Shown here piece after piece: positions 53,895-61,274 of a stretch of 64,000 nucleotides of DNA. Numbering within the stretch: the stretch's first letter is position 1; each line of letters opens with the position of its first letter. Made by a program: the position numbers and the translations under genes. The notes below the pieces were generated by a model, which was given only the letters and a program-made list of their open reading frames with translations, searched no databases and was not told the origin of the DNA. The DNA is taken from contig CANMSI010000001.1 of NCBI GenBank assembly GCA_947500575.1, forward strand, positions 1,054,001 through 1,118,000, read 5' to 3'. The stretch is from an uncultured Flavobacteriaceae bacterium (GTDB taxonomy: Bacteria > Bacteroidota > Bacteroidia > Flavobacteriales > Flavobacteriaceae).

Positions 53895-55169
53895 ATGAAT
53901 TTTTCTGACCTTAAAGAGTTTAAATATGGATGGCGCGTTGTGCTCTCCTCTGCATTAGGTATTGGCTTAGGCATGTCTCCACTTCCTTTTTACACCATTG
54001 GTGTTTTTGCTATTGCCTTAACAGGGGAATACGGTTGGGGTATGGACGATGTACTCCTCGCTTTACCCGTTTTCACTACTGTTTCTATCTTCATTGGACC
54101 CATCGTGGGCAATATCGCTGATCGGTTTGGAGTGCGAAAAGTGGTATTAACAGCAGTGGTCCTTTTTAGCTTAACCTTTATGGCATTTACATTCAATACG
54201 GGCTCTAAAACCTTGTGGTTGGTTCTATGGGGGCTTCTTGCAGCAGCAGGCGCCGGTACTTTGCCAATTACTTGGACACGCGCCGTCAATAATTGGTTTA
54301 CTAAAAATAGAGGTTTAGCCTTGGGGATTACACTCATGGGAACTGGGATTTTTGGAGCTCTTGCCAAACTCTACGCTTCTGAAATAATCAATACCTACGG
54401 ATGGAAAATTGCTTATCTATGTGTAGGAGCATTACCCCTAATTATTGTGCTACCAATAGCATACTTGTTTTTTAGAGATGTAACGGACCCCAAAGTTGCC
54501 AACCGTGTAGCTAAATTAAAAGAAGAATTTCCAGAAAGTGGAGCTGCACAAGCGAAAGCCGGTATGACCTTAAAACAAGCTTTGAGCGATTCAAAATTTT
54601 GGTTAATGGCCGCTGCATTTGTTCCTGTATCTTTCGCCATTGGAGGTCCCATTCCGAATCTTGAAAAACTTTTTACTTCCAAAGGTTTTGGAATTGAAGA
54701 CGCCGTTCTACTGGCAAGTTTATTAGGACTCGCCGTTGTCATTGGCCGCATCGTTGGTGGTTACCTCATTGATCGTTTTTGGGCACCAGGTGTATCCTTT
54801 GTACTCCTTTGTATGCCGGCCATATCTTGTTATTTATTAATGCAGCCAGAACTAAGTTATCCTATGGCCGTAGTAGCAATAGTTATTCTTGGTTTTGCCA
54901 CGGGTGTTGAATTTGATCTTATTGGTTTCTTAGTTTCGAAATATTTTGGAATGAAATATTACTCTTCCATCTATGGAATCTTATATAGTTTCTTTGGATT
55001 TGGAGCAGGTTTTGCCCCCTATGTTTTTAGTCGATTTTTTACAGAAACAGGAAGCTATGACAGCATTTTATTCTATTCCATTTTTGCTTTCATTTTTGGT
55101 GCAATGCCGCTACTCTTTTTAGGAAAATATCGAACTTTTACCGCAGACAATGAGGCAAAAACTGCCTAA
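53895..55169 (+). CDS. MFS transporter (monocarboxylate-porter-like)
   Basis: A 424-residue protein with 12 predicted helices and the MFS loop motif NIADRFGVRK; loop 8-9 has RIVGGYLIDRFW. It resembles monocarboxylate/oxalate-formate-type porters and the MFS at 32407. It is followed after 6 bases by a second MFS gene of another subfamily. As the first gene of a plus-strand operon in the island, it likely carries an acidic substrate or product. Confidence 0.82.
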   Translation: MNFSDLKEFKYGWRVVLSSALGIGLGMSPLPFYTIGVFAIALTGEYGWGMDDVLLALPVFTTVSIFIGPIVGNIADRFGVRKVVLTAVVLFSLTFMAFTFNTGSKTLWLVLWGLLAAAGAGTLPITWTRAVNNWFTKNRGLALGITLMGTGIFGALAKLYASEIINTYGWKIAYLCVGALPLIIVLPIAYLFFRDVTDPKVANRVAKLKEEFPESGAAQAKAGMTLKQALSDSKFWLMAAAFVPVSFAIGGPIPNLEKLFTSKGFGIEDAVLLASLLGLAVVIGRIVGGYLIDRFWAPGVSFVLLCMPAISCYLLMQPELSYPMAVVAIVILGFATGVEFDLIGFLVSKYFGMKYYSSIYGILYSFFGFGAGFAPYVFSRFFTETGSYDSILFYSIFAFIFGAMPLLFLGKYRTFTADNEAKTA

Positions 55170-55175
55170 AAGAGC

Positions 55176-56423
55176 ATGAAAAAGTCAAGCAATATTCGCT
55201 GGTGGGTAGCAGGCACCATTTTCTTAGCTACAACCATCAACTATATTGACAGACAAGCACTCTCTGTAGCAGCACCTGTAATTAGAAAAGATTTGGGATT
55301 ATCCAATGAGCAATACGGTTGGATTGTCAGTTCTTTCCTATTAGCATATGCAATTATGCAAATGACCTCCGGTCGTCTCATAGATGTGTTGGGCACTAAG
55401 AAAGGGTTTAGCTTAGCTGTTATTTGGTGGTCCATAGCAAATATGCTTCATGCTTTTGGTAGAGGAATGCTCAGTTTAGGCATTTTCCGTTTTCTCTTGG
55501 GAATCGGAGAAGCTGGTAACTATCCTGCCGCCATGAAAGCGATATCGGAATGGTTTCCCAAAGAAGAACGTACAAAAGCAGTTGGTGTTTTAAATATGGG
55601 GCCTGGTTTAGGAGCAATTATCGCCCCTCCTTTAATGGCATGGCTCATTCTAGATTTTGGCTGGAAAATAGCTTTTGTGATCACAGGTACTATTGGGTTT
55701 TTATGGCTGGTACTGTGGCGATGGGTTTACTATGAACCAGAACAGCATCCCAGAATTACTGCGAAAGAACTTGCATTTATTCGCAATGGGCAGGAAGATG
55801 CATCTTCAAAAAATGCATTACCATGGTTGCATTATTTCAAATATAAAGAAGTTTGGGGCCTTGCACTATCGCGTTTCGTATCCGACGGAGCCTTCTATTT
55901 TTTTGTTTTTTGGTTGCCTTCATGGTTGGCAGATGCAAAAGGTTTTAGTTTAGTAGAAATAGGCATGTTTGCATGGATTCCTTTTTTACTATCGGATGTT
56001 GGAAGTTTTGTAGGTGGGTGGACAGGTGGTCAACTAATGAAACAAGGTGTCTCCTTAGACGCAGCTAGAAAATGGATTATTTGGATAGGTGCTATTTTAG
56101 TGATTCCGGTTTTAGGATGTCTTTATATTGAATCTCCTTATTGGGCCATTGCACTTATTAGCTTTTCATTATTTGCAACGCAATTTAAACAAGCCTCATT
56201 ATTCACCTTACCAATAGATCTGTTTTCTAAAAAAGATGCCGCTTCTGTTTGGGGTATTTCTGGAAGCGCAGGCAGTTTTGGGGCAATGCTTTTTACGCCG
56301 GTCATTGGTTGGTTAGTAGATACCATATCTTATTCTCCAGTATTTGTGATTGTCTCATTTTTACATATTCTATCTGCAGTTTTGGTAATGCTACTTATTC
56401 CACAAGTTAAACGTATTGCTTAA
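55176..56423 (+). CDS. MFS transporter (anion:cation symporter, hexuronate-like)
   Basis: A 415-residue 12-helix transporter of the ACS family (ExuT/GudP-like). The N-terminal NYIDRQALSVAAPVIRKDLGL, the SGRLIDVLGTKKG loop and RFLLGIGEAGNYPAAMKAISEWFP are the family hallmarks. Such carriers move sugar acids, phthalate or other organic anions with protons. Two MFS genes in tandem, of different subfamilies, suggest either two substrates or an uptake/efflux pair. Confidence 0.85.
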   Translation: MKKSSNIRWWVAGTIFLATTINYIDRQALSVAAPVIRKDLGLSNEQYGWIVSSFLLAYAIMQMTSGRLIDVLGTKKGFSLAVIWWSIANMLHAFGRGMLSLGIFRFLLGIGEAGNYPAAMKAISEWFPKEERTKAVGVLNMGPGLGAIIAPPLMAWLILDFGWKIAFVITGTIGFLWLVLWRWVYYEPEQHPRITAKELAFIRNGQEDASSKNALPWLHYFKYKEVWGLALSRFVSDGAFYFFVFWLPSWLADAKGFSLVEIGMFAWIPFLLSDVGSFVGGWTGGQLMKQGVSLDAARKWIIWIGAILVIPVLGCLYIESPYWAIALISFSLFATQFKQASLFTLPIDLFSKKDAASVWGISGSAGSFGAMLFTPVIGWLVDTISYSPVFVIVSFLHILSAVLVMLLIPQVKRIA

Positions 56424-56441
56424 TGCTCTAAAAACAATGAT

Positions 56442-57209
56442 ATGCTCAAAAAAATATTGATATCTTCCTTTTGTATAAGCGCTTTGTTATATGCCTGCAA
56501 AAATGCTTCTAAAGACACCCAAATAAAGGAAGAAAATAAACTATCGGCTACAACCATTGTACAAAAGGCACACGAAAAGGCGGGCGGTCAGTTTTGGCAA
56601 CAACCCAAAAGTCTTACACTAAAAGGCCATGCAATCTTCTACAAAAATGGAAAGGAAAGCAAACACGAAATACATCTTATGTGGCGCGTATTTGAGCGTT
56701 CTAAACAAAATGCCCATAAGGCCAATGGCAAGGTAAGAATAGCATCTTACAAGAAAAAAACACCTGTTTTTATAGTTACCTATGATGGGGAACACACCTA
56801 TGATCTGAATGGGAAACAAGAACAATCAGATGCTGATGCACGTTGGGCCTCCAATTTTGGATACGGTGCTATTAGGCATGCATTAGATGAGGGGTATATA
56901 TTACAACTCATGGCCAATGACACTGTTCAGGAAAAAGTAGCCTATACCATCAAAGTAACTGATCCAAACCAAGGAGAAACTTTTTTTGGAATTGACAAGC
57001 AAGATTTCAAAATAGTAAAAGTAGCATTTCAAACCTCTAGAGGTTGGCACCATCGAGAATACTCGGACTTCTTTTCTAAAGAGGATTACGCATGGCTCCA
57101 AGCTGGTAAAGTTTCTCTGTTTTATGATGGTAAACTCTCTAATGAGGTGTTTTGGAACGACTTTGAGGTTAACCAAATTTTACCCGATGGTTTATTTGTT
57201 TTAAAATAA
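56442..57209 (+). CDS. Lipoprotein, beta-rich, function unknown
   Basis: A 255-residue predicted lipoprotein (ALLYAC, Cys19). After a short polar linker the protein is rich in strands and aromatic residues (HAIFYKNGKESKHEIHLMWRVFE, IASYKKKTPVFIVTYDGEHTYDLNG), similar in layout to LolA/LolB-like or YhcN-type lipid- or ligand-binding barrels. I do not recognise a family. It lies 18 bases after the MFS gene and 6 before a reductase, so it is a part of that operon, perhaps delivering ligand to the transporters. Confidence 0.6.
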   Translation: MLKKILISSFCISALLYACKNASKDTQIKEENKLSATTIVQKAHEKAGGQFWQQPKSLTLKGHAIFYKNGKESKHEIHLMWRVFERSKQNAHKANGKVRIASYKKKTPVFIVTYDGEHTYDLNGKQEQSDADARWASNFGYGAIRHALDEGYILQLMANDTVQEKVAYTIKVTDPNQGETFFGIDKQDFKIVKVAFQTSRGWHHREYSDFFSKEDYAWLQAGKVSLFYDGKLSNEVFWNDFEVNQILPDGLFVLK

Positions 57210-57215
57210 AATTAT

Positions 57216-58223
57216 ATGACCAAAAACAAGCAATTAGTTATTACACAATTTTCCAATAAGATTACATTGGCCAGTGAGATTATAGAAAATCCAATCCCTA
57301 AATTAAAAGATACCGAGGTTTTAATTAAACATACATTTATTGGCATTAATGCTTTATATGATAGGGAATTGTATAAAGGAAGAGTACCCTATATCAATGT
57401 AGCATTTCCCTATGTTTTTGGTGTAGAAGCTGTGGGTGTGGTTGTAGAAGTTGGAAAAGCTGTAAAGAGCATAAAACTAGGCGAAGCGCTTTCTACGGTA
57501 AAAGTAGGTACAGCCTATCAGGAATATCAAATTATTTCAGAAACCGATGCTATTAAAATTCCTGAAGCAACCCCTGAATATCTGACCCTAAATCCGACTG
57601 GCGTTTCTGCCTATTTGGCTTTAAAAAACACAGCCGAATTACAGCAGGGCGAAACCATCGTTGTTTCTGCAGCAGCAGGAGGGTTGGGACATATTGTAGT
57701 TCAGCTAGCTAAAAAGAAAAATTGCCATGTAATTGCTATCTGCGGGAAAGCAGAAAAGGTAGTCTTATTAGAAAGTTTGGAGTCTTGTGATCGGATTATC
57801 AATTACAAGGAGGAAGATATAGCGCATATACTTCAAACAGAATATTCCAATAAAATTGATGTGGGTTTTGACTCTGTTGGAACCTATATGTTTGATGCTT
57901 TTTTACAAAATTTGGCTCCGCTTGGACGCTTGGTTGTAAGTGGTTTGGCAACGGAACTGGGCCTTCCTGAATTTCAAAAAATACATGCCGCACGAGTCTA
58001 TGAAAGTATCTATTGGAAAGGAGCTTCTGTACGTTGCTTTATGAATCATCTATATAAAGAAGAACATCCGGAAGCAAGAGAGTATCTCTTTGAAGAATAT
58101 CAAAAAGGAATGCTAAAGGTAAAAGTAGACCCAACTTCTTTTAAAGGTATTGAGGGAATAGTGGATGCCTCCAACTATCTATTAGAAGGGAAAAGTTGTG
58201 GAAAGGTAGTGGTTCGTTTATAG
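57216..58223 (+). CDS. NADPH:quinone-type MDR oxidoreductase
   Basis: A 335-residue zinc-free medium-chain reductase of the QOR family: N-terminal GVEAVGVVVEVG, nucleotide-binding SAAAGGLGHIVVQLAKK (151-167), and a final LEGKSCGKVVVRL. It is not close to the CurA-like reductase at 24168 and would have another substrate, such as a quinone or enone. It is the last gene of the MFS-MFS-lipoprotein-QOR operon and converges with the gene at 58230 (6-base gap). Confidence 0.85.
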   Translation: MTKNKQLVITQFSNKITLASEIIENPIPKLKDTEVLIKHTFIGINALYDRELYKGRVPYINVAFPYVFGVEAVGVVVEVGKAVKSIKLGEALSTVKVGTAYQEYQIISETDAIKIPEATPEYLTLNPTGVSAYLALKNTAELQQGETIVVSAAAGGLGHIVVQLAKKKNCHVIAICGKAEKVVLLESLESCDRIINYKEEDIAHILQTEYSNKIDVGFDSVGTYMFDAFLQNLAPLGRLVVSGLATELGLPEFQKIHAARVYESIYWKGASVRCFMNHLYKEEHPEAREYLFEEYQKGMLKVKVDPTSFKGIEGIVDASNYLLEGKSCGKVVVRL

Positions 58224-58229
58224 TATATT

Positions 58230-58952
58230 TTACTTAAAATACTCTATACTTTCCAATTCATAATACGTTTGCATATATCCATCAACTCCTGCCTTCAAAA
58301 ACAAATAGTTATCATCAGCAGTTACCCATACATTATAAGGAGGATGCTCTTCTGGTAAATTACCAGCGGTATCACCAACCGAAAAATGACGCGCTTTAAA
58401 GGTTCCTGCTGCTATGGTAATTTCTTCCTCTCCATGATATGAAATACTCATTTTTGGCATTTTAAAAAATTGTGGTCCCGTTGCTCCACGATGATCGGGA
58501 GAGGTCAACAAAAAATCGGTTACAAATTGTTTCCCTTTGCCCTTAGAAAGATCATAAAGTTTCATAAGTAAACCATCCCCAACTATGGGGTGTGCTTGTA
58601 ACCAAGGCACCTTTTTATCGATCTCAAATCGTTGCGAAATCCGCCCATCATTTCTATTGTGCATTTCACACTCCGCATAATCACTATCAAATCTAAACCA
58701 AGCTGAGCCTTCGTACTCATCACCCACAGAAAGACGTACACTGCAATCTATTGGTGAAACATCTTCATTCATGGCTAAAACAACATCTCTAACTACATTA
58801 GGTTCATCATCAATCTCGCAATGCGCTTGCATCACAAGCACATCGTTACTTTGCAAAGTAAGGGTGAAGAATTCTCTCCCTCTCTCCTCATCCATACGTT
58901 CCGGTTTTTTGCTTGTATACCGAATGTATCCACGAATGGTTTTATGTTTCAT
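58230..58952 (-). CDS. Uncharacterised beta-rich conserved protein
   Basis: The ATG at 58952 gives 240 residues (MKHKTIRGYIRYTS start); a frame from 59006 overlaps the membrane-protein gene. There is no leader. It is rich in short strands with acidic turns (RLSVGDEYEGSAWFRFDSDYAECEM, YHGEEEITIAAGTFKARHF) and resembles in layout a DUF3108-like or lipocalin-like fold. No family is recognised. It lies 5 bases downstream of the membrane-protein gene and so is likely co-expressed. Confidence 0.55.
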   Translation of the reverse strand: MKHKTIRGYIRYTSKKPERMDEERGREFFTLTLQSNDVLVMQAHCEIDDEPNVVRDVVLAMNEDVSPIDCSVRLSVGDEYEGSAWFRFDSDYAECEMHNRNDGRISQRFEIDKKVPWLQAHPIVGDGLLMKLYDLSKGKGKQFVTDFLLTSPDHRGATGPQFFKMPKMSISYHGEEEITIAAGTFKARHFSVGDTAGNLPEEHPPYNVWVTADDNYLFLKAGVDGYMQTYYELESIEYFK

Positions 58953-58957
58953 ACTTT

Positions 58958-59620
58958 TTAAATTAAATGTACTCCCCAAGCGGCGTTTACTAACAATCCT
59001 ATCCAAATACCATATACATAGGGAAGACAGTCATCCATAGTTTTTTTAAGCGCATTATTTGTATCATCGCTTTCATCACCAGACATTAAATTCATAAATG
59101 CCGGTGTAAACTTAGCCAAATGATATCTGATTCCTAACCCGCATAAAATTAAACCACAAACCACTAATAATTTATAACTAATCCAGGATGCTGTTATATA
59201 AGACGGGTTAACTAGCGAATAGATGGCTACTCCTGAAACAAATAGCACAATAATAGGACGTAACCAAAAATCTACTTTTTTCAGCTTCTTCTTTTGAATT
59301 TCGTTTTTATTAAAATGCACTTTTAATACCAAAATTAACCAAAGAAGACCTGCTCCCCACAGTATCCCAAGCCCAAGTGGAGAAATTTTCACTAAGCCCA
59401 TTAGACTTCCTAAATGAATCCCTGTAGGCATAATTAAGGGCATGGCAATTCTAGGACCTAAGTCGCACCCCAACAAAATCTGTAGGGCTGTTGCTCTCTG
59501 TGGAGGAGATAATTTGGGATTGACAACAAATTTACTGGAGTAGTAGGTTCCCATATCCGTCCCCAACCAGAAAACGAATAATAGGATGTGCAGGTATTTT
59601 AAAATTAGAAATAAACTCAT
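58958..59620 (-). CDS. Membrane protein, CopD-like
   Basis: A 220-residue protein with about five hydrophobic segments. The opening YLHILLFVFWLGTDMGTYY and His-containing helices are reminiscent of CopD-like or cytochrome b-like small membrane proteins, where such His residues can bind metal or haem; this is a loose similarity only. It is followed 5 bases later by the uncharacterised gene at 58230. No promoter was recognised in the 56-base gap before aceF's end. Confidence 0.5.
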   Translation of the reverse strand: MSLFLILKYLHILLFVFWLGTDMGTYYSSKFVVNPKLSPPQRATALQILLGCDLGPRIAMPLIMPTGIHLGSLMGLVKISPLGLGILWGAGLLWLILVLKVHFNKNEIQKKKLKKVDFWLRPIIVLFVSGVAIYSLVNPSYITASWISYKLLVVCGLILCGLGIRYHLAKFTPAFMNLMSGDESDDTNNALKKTMDDCLPYVYGIWIGLLVNAAWGVHLI

Positions 59621-59676
59621 GTTAAATGTTTTAGATAACTAATATAGCTGCCATAAAAGACGGCTAACCGTAGTGA

Positions 59677-61263
59677 TTATAAGTTCCATACAAACCAATC
59701 TTCCAATAAAGTTTTGACATGTTTTAAGAAGCGGGCTGCATCTGCTCCATTAATTATTCTATGATCAAAACCTATGGTCAAAGGCATGATTAATCTTGGT
59801 TGAAATTGCCCATCCATATGCACAGCTTCAGTGCTACTGCTCGCGACACCTAAAATTGCCACTTGCGGAAAACTTACCAATGGAAAAATAGCACTGGTAC
59901 CAATGCCACCTAAATTCGAAATGGTAAAAGTAGCTCCATCCAATTCCTCTGCTGATATTTTTTTGCTTTTTACCTTTTCTGCCAAATTTCCAAGTTCCAA
60001 TGAAATATTAGTGATGCTTTTATGGTTCGCATCCTTAAGTACCGGAACTAACAACCCCCTATCTGTATCAACTGCAACACCAATATTGATGTAATTCTTA
60101 TAGACAATAGCCCTATTTTGTGTATCGATACTTGCATTGAAAATTGGAAAATCTTCTAGTGCTTTTGCCACTACTTTCACCAAAATCCCCGTAATGGTTA
60201 AAGAACTTCCTTGTGCCTTAAATGCTCCTTTATGTGCCTGACGCTTCTGTTCCAAATAAGTAATATCTACTTTTTCTTGTAACCAAGCATGCGGAATGTT
60301 GCTCCAAGACATGCTCATGTTTTTACTTGTAGCTTGCATAATCCCGGTCATGGATTCACTTCGAATAGTGCCCCATTTACTCAAATCTGGTAGGACAGCC
60401 ATGGTCATAGCTGGACCAGTAGTAGCGCTACTTTGGTTTATAGATTTGGCATAATTTTTCACATCTTGCACCGAAATACGATTGCTTCCTGAGGTAAGTG
60501 GCATAGTCGCAATATCGATTCCTATTTCTCTGGCAATTTTTCTTGCAAGAGGAGAAGCTCTAAACTTCCCTTCTCTGGTGCCACTCTTTAGATTTACAAT
60601 GGGTGTTTCGATTGTAGTAATTTTCTCAACCTCAGGAACAGCTTCCTCCAATACTATGTTAGCGCCTTCTCCAGGCGGATCAGAGGAAGTACTAGATATT
60701 TGAATGATAGGGGTTCCTTCATCTATTTCATCTCCAATATTCACTAATATTTTGATAATCTCTCCTCCAAAATCTGAAGGAACTTCAACCACTACTTTGT
60801 CTGTCTCCACTTCCATCAAAATCTGTTCAGCCGAAATGATATCACCTTTGCCCACATGAATAGCGATGATAGTTCCTTTCTCAATGCCTTCCCCTAGTGA
60901 CGGCAGTTTTATTTCTGAAACAGCACTTTTAACAATAGCTTCTTGCTTCGCCAATTCAGTTTTAACCTCAGGCGCTACCACCATAGTTGATACATCTTCT
61001 GCTGACATTTTGGTGGTTTTTGGAGTATCTCCGGCTTCCAAACGAACCATGGGAACACCCTGAGCAACTTGGTCTCCTACTTGCACCATAATCTCGGCAA
61101 CTACACCCGCTGCATCTGAGGGTACCTCCACAACTACTTTATCGGTTTCTACTTCCAATAAAGATTGTTCTGCTTTAACGGTATCGCCAACTTGTACCAT
61201 GATATTAATCACAGTGCCATTCTCAATGCCTTCCCCCAACTCGGGTAATTTTAACTCGGTCAT
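59677..61263 (-). CDS. aceF: Pyruvate dehydrogenase complex E2 (dihydrolipoyl acetyltransferase)
   Basis: A 528-residue E2: two lipoyl domains with acceptor Lys42 and Lys156 (both in EVETDKVVVEVPS), a peripheral-subunit-binding domain at about 234-270 (RASPLARKIAREIGID), and the catalytic domain with active-site His501 in DHRIINGADAARF. The Asn505 at the usual HRxxDG Asp is a substitution also found in AceE-associated E2 proteins. It starts 11 bases after aceE. No E3 (lpd) gene is in the window, so a general E3 must serve it. Confidence 0.92.
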   Translation of the reverse strand: MTELKLPELGEGIENGTVINIMVQVGDTVKAEQSLLEVETDKVVVEVPSDAAGVVAEIMVQVGDQVAQGVPMVRLEAGDTPKTTKMSAEDVSTMVVAPEVKTELAKQEAIVKSAVSEIKLPSLGEGIEKGTIIAIHVGKGDIISAEQILMEVETDKVVVEVPSDFGGEIIKILVNIGDEIDEGTPIIQISSTSSDPPGEGANIVLEEAVPEVEKITTIETPIVNLKSGTREGKFRASPLARKIAREIGIDIATMPLTSGSNRISVQDVKNYAKSINQSSATTGPAMTMAVLPDLSKWGTIRSESMTGIMQATSKNMSMSWSNIPHAWLQEKVDITYLEQKRQAHKGAFKAQGSSLTITGILVKVVAKALEDFPIFNASIDTQNRAIVYKNYINIGVAVDTDRGLLVPVLKDANHKSITNISLELGNLAEKVKSKKISAEELDGATFTISNLGGIGTSAIFPLVSFPQVAILGVASSSTEAVHMDGQFQPRLIMPLTIGFDHRIINGADAARFLKHVKTLLEDWFVWNL

Positions 61264-61274
61264 TTTCTTCAGAT

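Noticed and set aside
59630-59645. TTAGATAACTAA before the membrane-protein gene as a further island operator
   Set aside because: Only one box and a mismatch in the core; too weak to count.
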